This document shows positions 1 to 9,058 of a stretch of 44,955 nucleotides of DNA, piece after piece. Source of the DNA: Melioribacter roseus (GTDB taxonomy: Bacteria; Bacteroidota; Ignavibacteria; Ignavibacteriales; Melioribacteraceae); assembly GCA_020722085.1 (NCBI GenBank), contig DYLN01000014.1:1-44955 (forward strand), written 5' to 3'. The notes under the pieces were generated by a model. That model worked only from the letters and a program-made list of their open reading frames with translations. It was not told the origin of the DNA and made no database searches. Positions within the stretch are counted from its first letter, which is position 1. Each line of letters starts with the position of its first letter. Both the position numbers and the translations under genes were made by a program.

Positions 1-46
1 TTGGTCACCCTTGATATTTGAAATGAATTATTTTCTACAATAATAT

Positions 47-139
47 GACCTCTACGAGGTCGGTAGAAAAAACTTCGTAGAAGTTTTATTATAGTAGTAT
101 AAGTTTAACACCACAAACCAAACATCCTTGTAGAGGATG
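47..139. repeat. Cluster of three short hairpin repeats sharing a GTA (or TAC on the other strand) loop
   Basis: GACCTC-TAC-GAGGTC (47-61), AAAACTTC-GTA-GAAGTTTT (69-87), CATCCTT-GTA-GAGGATG (123-139); each has a 3-nt loop, and the flanks resemble each other (ATTATnGTAG-like). Confidence 0.6.
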
Positions 140-337
140 AATTATAACAATTCTAAATTGTGTTAATCCCAAATAATTACAACAGTTATACGTACTGGGC
201 AGCAATTGAACCTTAGTAAGACTGCATTACCTTCCTAAAACCCGACCTTATTACCTTATGGATAGAAGGACAAATAAAGCCAAAAATAGAACTAATTAAT
301 TTTGTTATTAATGCTATATTATGATTTACGCACTTAT

Positions 338-382
338 CCCGATGTGTGTCCCGATGTTTTTAATCGGGGCTTTTTATCGGGG
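338..382. repeat. Nested inverted repeats CCCGAT..CCCGAT..ATCGGG..ATCGGGG
   Basis: CCCGAT at 338-343 and 350-355, ATCGGG at 363-368 and ATCGGGG at 376-382. Confidence 0.5.
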
Positions 383-438
383 TTAGAAAGGTAAGAATCT
401 GATTTCTGTTTTTCTTTTATAAGGACACAGTTACTTTC

Positions 439-457
439 CCCCGACAAGATGTCGGGG
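439..457. repeat. Perfect 7-bp hairpin CCCCGAC-AAGAT-GTCGGGG (REP-like)
   Basis: Direct inspection. Same CCGACA..TGTCGG theme as a hairpin inside the 185-bp repeat. Confidence 0.5.
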
Positions 458-606
458 ACGAGTTTCGAATCCTATTGCATAATTTGGGATTAAAAACAAA
501 TAAACAAACTACACTTTTTGTAATTGCTAACGACGTAGTTGTTGAATTTTAGGGAATGAATGGATAAGTTATACAAGAATAAAATAGGTACAACGATGGA
601 ACAACA

Positions 607-813
607 ATGTCACTCGATCAAGTGCTGGACAATGCGTCAAAGTTGCCGCTCGATGAGCAATTAATGCTTGCCGAAATAATTAAAAAGAGAGTAATTGAAC
701 AGAGGAGAAGAGAAATTGCAAGCTCTGTAAAAGAAAGAGTGGAAAAATATAAAAGCGGCAAAGCTAAGACCGGTTCAATCAATGATCTTATAAGAGAACT
801 AGAAGACGAATAA
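607..813 (+). CDS. Type II toxin-antitoxin antitoxin, putative addiction-module component family
   Basis: Short 68-aa helical/charged ORF ('LPLDEQLMLAEII'), overlapping the start of a RelE/ParE-like ORF. Confidence 0.7.
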   Translation: MSLDQVLDNASKLPLDEQLMLAEIIKKRVIEQRRREIASSVKERVEKYKSGKAKTGSINDLIRELEDE

Positions 814-1076
814 TGAATATTTACTGGACTTCTTCTTTTAAGAGAGGCTACAAAAAAGTTATCAATAAATATACGCAGCATAAAAAGGATGTTTTAAAGA
901 CTCTTCGAGAATTAAGGGGAAATCCATTTTCACCGAATCTTAAAACCCACAAACTGAAAGGTGTATTAGAAGGCAGCTATGCTTGTTCGGTTGAATATAA
1001 TTTGAGGATTGTTTTTAACCTGGCACAAAATCCAAATTCATATTCTACTACAAACTCAAAAATTTCTGTTGTTTGA
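813..1076 (+). CDS. RelE/ParE-family toxin, probably C-terminally frameshifted
   Basis: 'YWTSSFKRGYKK...HKLKGVLEGSYACSVEYNLRIVFNL' matches the RelE/YafQ-like toxin pattern. The family-typical 'ILLLDIGTHDEVY' end is absent in frame but a similar 'FLLFDIV' lies in the +1 frame. Confidence 0.65.
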   Translation: MNIYWTSSFKRGYKKVINKYTQHKKDVLKTLRELRGNPFSPNLKTHKLKGVLEGSYACSVEYNLRIVFNLAQNPNSYSTTNSKISVV

Positions 1077-1135
1077 TATCGTTATATTTTTGACGATTTT
1101 TTGATAAATTAAAATTGCACTTTGAAAACTATCGG

Positions 1136-4057
1136 ATGAAATTTCTTTTTAAGCCGAATATAACGCCTAAAATTCTCACCGGAATAATCGTGCTTTATTT
1201 TATTCCTTTAATTTTATTTGCACAGCAACAAAGCGAAGTAGAAAGTTTTAAAAGAATTGCACTCCAGCATATACAGGCAGGGCGCTACGGAGAAGCCATT
1301 GATCAGCTTAATAAATATATTTCTGCAAGACCCCGGGAAGCCGAAGGGTATAATTTAAGAGCTCGATGTTATGAAAAACGTTCCCAGTACGAAAACGCTG
1401 TAGTAGATTACAGAAGAGCAATTGCACTTGAATCTGAAGCAGGCAGAAAAGCTGAGTACGAAAACAATCTTAGACGCGTTCAAGAAGTATGGTATGCACT
1501 CCTTCAAAAAAAAATTGAAGGGCATCTCCGCGAAATTGCAATCAATCCTAACAACCCCGTTAATTATTTGGAAATAGGAAAATCATACAGAAATATGGAA
1601 ATATGGGATAAGGCGGAGGAATGGTATGATAAATACTTAGAAAAAGATAACAATGCATCTCCCGACGAAATTATTCGTTACACGGAAATTTTAGCCAAGA
1701 CAGGTCACATACAAAAAGGAGAAAAAATATTAAAGACTTACGTCGAAAAATATCCTGAGGACTGGCGGCTCTGGAGTCGTTACGGGTATTTTACTCTCTG
1801 GCTTGCTAAATATCAAATCGCAAAAAAAGCATTTGAAACAGCACTTAGTTTTAAACCGTTTTTTCAGGAAGCGCAAGATGGACTGGATATTGTAAACAAA
1901 GAAGCTTATGTAACACTTCAAAACCCGCGTGCTTTTGAAAAAGTTTACCCCATCGACCGCTATTACAATATCTTAAAAAGAAAACCCGATGATATAAATA
2001 CAAGATACAAGTTAATAGATGAACTACTTAAAAGTGGAAGATATCAGGAAGCATATCAGCAAATTAATTTAATTGGAATTACGAACAGCGGCGACCCGAA
2101 ATATCAGGAGACTTATGATAAAGTAACAAAGCTGCGCGACCAGTTTATTCAAGAGAAAATTGAAGAGTACAAAAAAATTCTTGAGAAAAATCCCGATGAT
2201 AAAAAAGCTCTTGACCAGATTGCGGTTTATTATGATGAACTTCAGCAGTACGAAGATGCTCTCGATTATTTGAATAAATATTTTGAAAAATATCCCGATG
2301 AAAAAGATCCGCAGCTTCTGTACCGTTATGCAAAAGTTCTAGCTTGGAACCGCAATTTTGATCAGTCCCTTCGTGTAGCCGATAAACTTTTGCAGGATTA
2401 TCCGACAAATGCCGACTACCAGCTTCTTCGAGCGCAGGTTTCTGTATGGACGGGTCAGGATATTGATCTTGCGAATAAATTATTGGCTGAGATAATTAAG
2501 AAACAGCCAAACAATCTCGACGCTTTGATTGCTATGGGTTCATTAAAATTAATTCAAAGAGATTTTGCAGCAGCCCAGGATTATGCAAATAAAGCAAAAA
2601 CATTGGCACCCGGAAATCCCGATGCTGCTAAGCTGCAATCTAATATCGATTGGCAGAAATTGCGTGCAGAAGAAGAAAAGCTTTATTCTATTCTGGAAGA
2701 CGGCAGAAGAAAAGTTTTGGATCACGACTGTGAGGCAGCACTTCCTTATTACGAAGAATACATGTCAAAAGCCGAACCGAATGTTTTGATTCAAAAAGAA
2801 TACGGCGATGTTCTCTTCTGTGCAAAACACTATCAAAAAGCTCTGGATGTATACAACAATGTTCTTTCCCACGGCTACAATTTTGATGCTGCTATGCAGC
2901 GCGCCAAATTGTATTATGCTATGGGTGATTCTTTAGCAGCCGTGCGCGAATTCAAAGACTTGGTGAAAGAAGATTCTTCCAGCTTTGACGCAAATCTTTA
3001 TCTTGCCGATTCATACGCTAAAGCCGGCGAATATGATTCAGCCCGAACAATTTACAATACAATGCTTCGTACGTGGGATCTCGATTCAACGGAAACGAAA
3101 ATGATTACGGATCGTAAAGGGTGGCTGCCCGTTACCGGACTTGCAGCAATTTTTGAAACATTTCCTAATTATGTCGGTCTGGCCCCTATCTCGCAGTATT
3201 ATGCTGATAATGAAAGTTTGAGATTGACAAATTTCGGCAGCAGACTGGAATTGGGGCTGACCAATTTTATCACCTTGGGGGTTTCTTATGTTAAGACATT
3301 TGTTAAAGCAAATCCCGTCGTTCTGGATCAAAACGTAATTAATTCAATTTATTATACAGGTAGTAGAAGATTCACCACTTTCAAAGGGCATGTATTTTTT
3401 AAATTTTCTCCTTATATAACAGCCGGTGCTGGTTTCGGATCTGCAAATTCAGAAGGTTATTTTATACGCGATGATAAAGACGCATTTTTTAGATATGAAA
3501 GAAAGGATACTGCATCACTAACATTTAATTATCAAAACTCGGACGCGGCAATAATTCTTTATTCACCCTACTTAACCGACATTCGTTACTATGCAAGTTT
3601 GTACAGAGCAGGTGGCTACTTTATTCATCGTGAAGGACTTAAACTGGAAGGTTCGTTTCAGTATGTTTCTGTGACGGATAATAACGAAGGAAATGATCTT
3701 TATTTGAGAATCGGTTATTATTTTTATAAAAATCTGATAGTTGGATATGAATACTATTACACAAATTATAAATTCAAGTCGTCTTTTTATTATTCACCGA
3801 AAAATTTTGAATCACATAGTATCTTTGTCGATAATGAACTCGAAAAGAAAAAAGATTTAAGGGTAACACTTGGCGGCAAGCTGGGATTTATTCCACAAAA
3901 CAGTTTTGTCGCACTTGAAGGGCATGTGGAAGTATATTATCAGCCGATTAGAAATTTTACATTCAGCGGAAGAATTGGGGCGGGAAGCACTTCAAGATAC
4001 GATTCGAGCTACAGATATTTTTCGGGTCAATTGACCGCGTACTGGACAATCTTTTAA
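1136..4057 (+). CDS. Large TPR-repeat protein with C-terminal outer-membrane beta-barrel
   Basis: Signal-peptide-like N-terminus, many TPR-like repeats (e.g. 'AGRYGEAIDQLNKYISARPREAEGYNLRARCYEKRSQYENAVVDYRRAI'), and a C-terminal aromatic/alternating strand region ending in F. The ORF track starts at TTG 1115; ATG 1136 is preferred. Confidence 0.75.
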   Translation: MKFLFKPNITPKILTGIIVLYFIPLILFAQQQSEVESFKRIALQHIQAGRYGEAIDQLNKYISARPREAEGYNLRARCYEKRSQYENAVVDYRRAIALESEAGRKAEYENNLRRVQEVWYALLQKKIEGHLREIAINPNNPVNYLEIGKSYRNMEIWDKAEEWYDKYLEKDNNASPDEIIRYTEILAKTGHIQKGEKILKTYVEKYPEDWRLWSRYGYFTLWLAKYQIAKKAFETALSFKPFFQEAQDGLDIVNKEAYVTLQNPRAFEKVYPIDRYYNILKRKPDDINTRYKLIDELLKSGRYQEAYQQINLIGITNSGDPKYQETYDKVTKLRDQFIQEKIEEYKKILEKNPDDKKALDQIAVYYDELQQYEDALDYLNKYFEKYPDEKDPQLLYRYAKVLAWNRNFDQSLRVADKLLQDYPTNADYQLLRAQVSVWTGQDIDLANKLLAEIIKKQPNNLDALIAMGSLKLIQRDFAAAQDYANKAKTLAPGNPDAAKLQSNIDWQKLRAEEEKLYSILEDGRRKVLDHDCEAALPYYEEYMSKAEPNVLIQKEYGDVLFCAKHYQKALDVYNNVLSHGYNFDAAMQRAKLYYAMGDSLAAVREFKDLVKEDSSSFDANLYLADSYAKAGEYDSARTIYNTMLRTWDLDSTETKMITDRKGWLPVTGLAAIFETFPNYVGLAPISQYYADNESLRLTNFGSRLELGLTNFITLGVSYVKTFVKANPVVLDQNVINSIYYTGSRRFTTFKGHVFFKFSPYITAGAGFGSANSEGYFIRDDKDAFFRYERKDTASLTFNYQNSDAAIILYSPYLTDIRYYASLYRAGGYFIHREGLKLEGSFQYVSVTDNNEGNDLYLRIGYYFYKNLIVGYEYYYTNYKFKSSFYYSPKNFESHSIFVDNELEKKKDLRVTLGGKLGFIPQNSFVALEGHVEVYYQPIRNFTFSGRIGAGSTSRYDSSYRYFSGQLTAYWTIF

Positions 4058-4086
4058 CAATTTTACAAACAAACAATGTTGCTGTC

Positions 4087-4926
4087 ATGAAATCAAAAAT
4101 TTCATTCCTATTTATTTTGTTTTTTTTGTGTCTTTCTTTCCACGAGGTGAGTTCTCATATATATCCGCAAGAAATTAAGTTGATCGGCAAAGCTGAACCC
4201 GGCGGAGTTTTGATTGGCGAAGCAAAAAATATTAAGTCTGTTCTGTTAGATGGCGACGAAATCGGTTTTGACGAGCGCGGTTATTTCTTAGTCGGATTTG
4301 ACAGAGACGCAAAAGGTACACATACAATTAGAGTAATTTTTAATGATGGGGAATCAGAAATAAAAAAAATAACTCTTGCAAAACGAAAGTATGTTATTCA
4401 AAGATTAAAAATTGCAGAGAAGTATGTAACGCCGCCTTCTTCTGAACTTCCGAGAATTGAAGAAGAAGCCGAAAGAATGAAAGAGGCGAGAAAGAAAATT
4501 GGAATTATTGATACTGCATTTTATGCAAGCGGCTTTGTGCGTCCCGTTGAAGGGGGAAGAATTACAAGTATTTTTGGGAGTCAAAGAATATTGAATGGTG
4601 TACCGAAAAGCCCGCATAACGGAATTGACTTTGCAGTTGACGAAGGTACGCCTGTGCTTGCTGCTGCTGACGGCATTGTGACAATTGCCGGCAATAATTT
4701 TTATTACAATGGGAATTTTGTTTTGCTTGATCACGGACAAGGATTGAATACAGTATATTTACATATGAGTAAGCTGAATGTGCAAACCGGAACTAAAGTA
4801 AAAAAAGGAGAGATAATCGGCTGGGTCGGCTCGACCGGCAGGGCGACCGGTTCACATTTGCACTGGGGCGCACAATGGTTTACAAAAAGAATCGACCCGA
4901 TGGTTTTGTTGAATCTGAAATTTTAA
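4087..4926 (+). CDS. M23 family metallopeptidase (LytM/peptidoglycan endopeptidase)
   Basis: 'PHNGIDFAVDEGTPVLAAADGIVTIAGNNFYYNGNFVLLDHGQGLNTVYLHMSKLNVQTGTKVKKGEIIGWVGSTGRATGSHLHWG' has the Hx(n)D and HxH motifs of M23. Confidence 0.93.
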   Translation: MKSKISFLFILFFLCLSFHEVSSHIYPQEIKLIGKAEPGGVLIGEAKNIKSVLLDGDEIGFDERGYFLVGFDRDAKGTHTIRVIFNDGESEIKKITLAKRKYVIQRLKIAEKYVTPPSSELPRIEEEAERMKEARKKIGIIDTAFYASGFVRPVEGGRITSIFGSQRILNGVPKSPHNGIDFAVDEGTPVLAAADGIVTIAGNNFYYNGNFVLLDHGQGLNTVYLHMSKLNVQTGTKVKKGEIIGWVGSTGRATGSHLHWGAQWFTKRIDPMVLLNLKF

Positions 4927-5183
4927 AGATAAGCCGCGAATGCGCGAATTTTATTTTGTTAGTTTTATAGATATGCTCGAGAAAATTTATTGCAGTGAGC
5001 GCTAATAGGGTAGAAGAGTTGTCTATTCTAATAATGAGATAATTCAAAAGTATTCAGCGTTTGAATAATGGTCTTTTCCGAATAAGGCTGCGCAAATTTT
5101 TCAGCTAATGGTATTTGACTTTTTTAATTGATATCAACTATTCAGAGGTTTCAACTCATAATTTAGAATAAATTTAAAAACTT

Positions 5184-5368
5184 ACATTACGCAGAATGTT
5201 AATTGGAATTGCCACGAGCTTTAGCTCGTGGATTAATGAACACCCAAAAGACGGCTTTAGCCACATTAATTACGAAAAATGGTGCTAAAGCACGAAATTT
5301 TGTCTTAATTTGGTTCCCGACATAAATGTCGGCGCTATTAAATAACTACCATTGCGTAAGGTGAGTTA
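5184..5368. repeat. 185-bp MITE/REP-like multi-hairpin element, copy 1
   Basis: Identical except for one base to 39137-39321. Contains palindromes CCACGAGCTTTAGCTCGTGG (5212-5231), GGCTTTAGCC (5253-5262), GTGCTAAAGCAC (5282-5293), CCGACATAAATGTCGG (5317-5332), and imperfect terminal inverted repeats around TTACGCA/TGCGTAA. Confidence 0.9.
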
Positions 5369-5380
5369 AAAAAATATTTC

Positions 5381-5920
5381 TCAAATTTTATCAGAAGTTG
5401 TGATTACTGCACCAGCTTTTTCCATTTCTAAAAATGCATTTTCAACGTCATTCTTGTGTTGATAAATTCCCTCGACAGCATCTTTAATAACAAAAGTTTT
5501 AAATCCATTTTTAATTGCATCAAGTACAGTCTGCTTAACGCAATATTCAGCTGTCAATCCTGTTATATAGAGCATATCAACACTATTCAGTCTTAAATAT
5601 TCTGAAAGGTTTTCATTTGTGGCTTCGAATGCTGAGTAGCCATCATCTTTATTTCCAGTTCCCTTTAGAAAAACTTTGTTAATCTTCTCTGAATTTAGCT
5701 CTTTCGGGAATTCAGCTCCATTAGTTCCTTGTACGCAATGTACTGGCCATTTTTCAAAGTGAACTGTTTTTTCAGGGTGCCAATCTTTTGATGCTAACAC
5801 AAAATCGAATTTATCCATAATTTTATTTAATATCGGTATAATGATATTGCCTTTCGGAGTCGGTAATGCTCCCTGAGGCAGGAAATCGTTTTGTAAATCT
5901 ACTATGAATAATGCTTTCAT
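5381..5920 (-). CDS. pncA: Nicotinamidase / isochorismatase-family cysteine hydrolase
   Basis: 'MKALFIVDLQNDFLPQGALP..' plus '..GLTAEYCVKQTVLDA' catalytic Cys context; sits immediately downstream of a nicotinate phosphoribosyltransferase. Confidence 0.85.
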   Translation of the reverse strand: MKALFIVDLQNDFLPQGALPTPKGNIIIPILNKIMDKFDFVLASKDWHPEKTVHFEKWPVHCVQGTNGAEFPKELNSEKINKVFLKGTGNKDDGYSAFEATNENLSEYLRLNSVDMLYITGLTAEYCVKQTVLDAIKNGFKTFVIKDAVEGIYQHKNDVENAFLEMEKAGAVITTSDKI

Positions 5921-5933
5921 TTTATATCTCCTT

Positions 5934-7343
5934 TCATTTGTTCATAACTAATTCGTCTCTTAAGTTCATTAGTTTTTTACTTATTCCGACCTTGTAAATA
6001 TGTGGAAACTCAAATCTTTTGTGTTCATCTGGAAGCTGAGAAAATCGAAATTGTAAGTAATCAGAAATTTCCTTAATTGATTTTTGTTTAAATTTTACTC
6101 TGCCATCTTCAAAAACTTCTGAAATGATTTTTTCTTTCTTAAAACTTGCTACCGAGCATTTTTTATTGGGATTGTGTGGATGAAAAATTATATTAATCTC
6201 ATCATCAACTTCATCTTCAAGAGCAATAGCGTCGGCATAAAATTTATCTTCTCCATTAAAGTATCTTATAATTTTTTTCTTTCCGGGAAGTGTAACTTTA
6301 GCTAAATCTTCGGATAATTTAATTGTTGGTTTATTATCGATAGAAGTAATTTTATAAACGCCGTCAAGTGCAGCGTCTTTTTGCCCGGTAATCAAATTTG
6401 TTCCAACGCCGAAAGCATCGATTGGAGCTCCTTGTTCAATAAGACTTTTTATTAAATACTCATCAAGTTGATTTGAGGCGATAATTTTCACATAGTTCAG
6501 TCCGGCATCGTCGAGCATTTTTCTTGCTTTTTTAGAAAGATAAGCTAAGTCGCCGCTGTCTAATCTAATTGCCGATAATTTATAACCTTTTCGTTCCATT
6601 TCTTTTGCAACGGTTATTGCATTTGGAACACCACTTTTTAATGTGTCGTACGTATCAACTAGCAAAACACAATTATTTGGATACAGTTCAGCAAATTTTC
6701 TAAAAGCGGTAAGTTCACTTTCAAAACTTTGTATCCATGAGTGAGCCTGTGTACCCGTTGGAATTAAATTGTATAAAAAAGCGCTGTATACGTTTGAAGT
6801 ATTATCCATTCCTCCAATAACGGCAGCTCTACTTGCATAGATTGCTGCTAGTCCTTGAGCCCTTCTTAAACCAAAATCGGCTAATTTTTTTTCTTTAGCT
6901 GAATATCTTAATCTCCGAGCTTTTGTTGCAATAAGTGATTCAAAATTAATTACATTCAATAAAATGGATTCGAGCAGTTGAGTTTCAATTAGATTTCCCT
7001 CGACTCGCATAACTGGTTCGTAAGGGAAAACACATTCACCTTCATTAACTGAATAAATGTTTCCAGAGAACTCAAAATTTTTTAAATAATCAAGAAATTC
7101 GGATTTGAATCCAAGCTTTTTTAGATAATCAATTGATTGTTCACTGAATTTAAAGTTGCTTATTAATTCAAGAAGGTCTTGCAATCCAGCAAAAACAGTA
7201 TACCCAGAATCAAACGGATTTTTTCTGAAAAAATAATCGAAGTTAGCAAAAACATTATTTCTTCCGCTCAAAAAATAGCCTTGAGCCATTATTAGTTCGT
7301 AATAATCGAGATATAGTCCAAGATTTTCATTTACTTTGATCAT
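5934..7343 (-). CDS. pncB: Nicotinate phosphoribosyltransferase
   Basis: 469 aa; 'FGLRRAQG', 'GTQAHSWIQSF', 'IRLDSGDLAYLSKKARKMLDDAG', 'IDAFGVGTNL'. Confidence 0.93.
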   Translation of the reverse strand: MIKVNENLGLYLDYYELIMAQGYFLSGRNNVFANFDYFFRKNPFDSGYTVFAGLQDLLELISNFKFSEQSIDYLKKLGFKSEFLDYLKNFEFSGNIYSVNEGECVFPYEPVMRVEGNLIETQLLESILLNVINFESLIATKARRLRYSAKEKKLADFGLRRAQGLAAIYASRAAVIGGMDNTSNVYSAFLYNLIPTGTQAHSWIQSFESELTAFRKFAELYPNNCVLLVDTYDTLKSGVPNAITVAKEMERKGYKLSAIRLDSGDLAYLSKKARKMLDDAGLNYVKIIASNQLDEYLIKSLIEQGAPIDAFGVGTNLITGQKDAALDGVYKITSIDNKPTIKLSEDLAKVTLPGKKKIIRYFNGEDKFYADAIALEDEVDDEINIIFHPHNPNKKCSVASFKKEKIISEVFEDGRVKFKQKSIKEISDYLQFRFSQLPDEHKRFEFPHIYKVGISKKLMNLRDELVMNK

Positions 7344-7537
7344 AGAGAATTTTTTTTATTAAACTTATAAAATTTTATGATTTTTGTACTACACTATTGA
7401 TAATTTAGAAACTTGCTTCATATAAGCAAATGGTCTTTTCCAAAGTATGCTTTGCACAATTTTGTTTCTAACTACTGTGAGCAGTAACCTTCGGAAAAAC
7501 TTCTTCTGTCAGCTATTTCCTCTTCTATCAGCTTTTT

Positions 7538-9058
7538 TTAAGGGTTAGCCTCTTGGATTGGGCTTAACTTTTCAAATAGCAGTTCCGTAAATATAAAATC
7601 CGGTGAATTGGGAACTTCAAAAGTCATTCTTTTTACTTTGCCGGAAAAATCGAGGCCAAACTTTACGTAGCCGCGGGTTAAAAATTCGTCTTCCCAATCG
7701 ATGTAAAATGTATCGTACTGGTAATGATGCAGCACGCCTCCGAATGTTGGTGTATGTACAAATTGTAGATATAAACTGTCGTTTTTTATTGAAACTTCAG
7801 CATTGCCATACATTTTATCTCGGTAAGTTCCAGTATAATCTTTCAGCGGAAGAGACGGTTTGCTTTCTTTGTTTCTAATTTTATCTCTTCTTTTAATTTC
7901 ATCTGCATATCTTTGCAGACGTTTATTCCAGAGCTCGTGATAAATTTGATTCCAATCTTTTTGATCGCCGCCTAAAAATAAATCGAGTATTTTATTTTTT
8001 ATTGCAGAAACCATTCCGGTTTCCAAATTGCTGAAGATTACAAAGCCGAGTTTTTCTTCCGGTACTAAAGTTACATTTGAAATGTATCCTGGCATTCCGC
8101 CTCCGTGATCTAAAATTTTTTTGCCTTTGTAATAATTTATGAACCAACCCAAACCGTAATTTGAATTTCCAAAGGCGAATTGGTTTGCCCACATATCGTT
8201 TGAACGATCGGTGCTGAAAACCTGTACGCCGTTATATTTGCCTTTATTAAGCTGCAGCCGTATCCAGTGTGTCATATCGTTAATGCATGAATTAATTCCG
8301 AGTGCGCCTTGAGCATTGTCGCCTTGAATTTCGGCGTAAATTTTGATTTGTCCGTTTTTTAAATAATGACCTCGTGAGCGGTCATCAGTTTTATAAAACT
8401 GTTCGTATCTTGTGTTGGTATGTGTCATTCCGATTTTGTTTAGAATGTGAGCTTGAATAAAATCCCCCCAGGATGTATCGGTAACCGCCTTAATTATTTC
8501 TGCTGCAGTGATGTACATTAAATTTTGGTAGCCGTATTTTGTTCTGAAACTTGAAACCGGCTTCAGATAGCGGATTCTTTTTATGATATCTTTTCTTGAA
8601 TAGGTAGAATTAATCCAAAGGAAGTCCCCACTAAATGTGGCAAGTCCGCTTCTGTGAGTGAGTAAATCCCGGATATTAATTTCTTTCGTTACCCACGGAT
8701 CGTACATCTGAAAATCCGGCAGGTATTTCGTTACAGGGTCGTCCCAGTTAATTTTTCCTTCATCAACCAAAATTGAGAGAGCAGTAGTTGTAAAGGCTTT
8801 GCTGCATGAAGCAATTACAAATAAGGTGTTCTCGTCCACGGGTTCGGTTTTTTCGATTTCGCGTACACCGTAAGCTTTGGAAAAAACAACCGAATCATTT
8901 TTTACAATCGCAACTGCAAAACCCGGCATTTGCCAATCTTTCATGGCATTTTCAATGTATGTATCGAGAGTTTTTAAATTCGGGTTCTGTGCATAGGAAA
9001 TAAAACCGAAAAGAAGAACACATAAAAAAGTGTAAACAGGTAAAAAGAATTTTTTCAT
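7538..9058 (-). CDS. Secreted serine hydrolase, beta-lactamase class C / PBP-like family
   Basis: Signal peptide; SxxK motif 'SCSK', 'YGYQN', 'GLGWFINYYKGKKILDHGGGMPGY'. Confidence 0.9.
   Translation of the reverse strand: MKKFFLPVYTFLCVLLFGFISYAQNPNLKTLDTYIENAMKDWQMPGFAVAIVKNDSVVFSKAYGVREIEKTEPVDENTLFVIASCSKAFTTTALSILVDEGKINWDDPVTKYLPDFQMYDPWVTKEINIRDLLTHRSGLATFSGDFLWINSTYSRKDIIKRIRYLKPVSSFRTKYGYQNLMYITAAEIIKAVTDTSWGDFIQAHILNKIGMTHTNTRYEQFYKTDDRSRGHYLKNGQIKIYAEIQGDNAQGALGINSCINDMTHWIRLQLNKGKYNGVQVFSTDRSNDMWANQFAFGNSNYGLGWFINYYKGKKILDHGGGMPGYISNVTLVPEEKLGFVIFSNLETGMVSAIKNKILDLFLGGDQKDWNQIYHELWNKRLQRYADEIKRRDKIRNKESKPSLPLKDYTGTYRDKMYGNAEVSIKNDSLYLQFVHTPTFGGVLHHYQYDTFYIDWEDEFLTRGYVKFGLDFSGKVKRMTFEVPNSPDFIFTELLFEKLSPIQEANP

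Noticed and set aside
2145-2408. Antisense ORF inside the TPR-protein gene (also 1730-1921, 3086-3331)
   Set aside because: Shadow ORFs on the opposite strand of a strongly coding frame, with no family-like sequence.
4405-4740. 111-aa ORF antisense to the M23 peptidase
   Set aside because: Overlaps the conserved catalytic region of a clear gene; shadow ORF.
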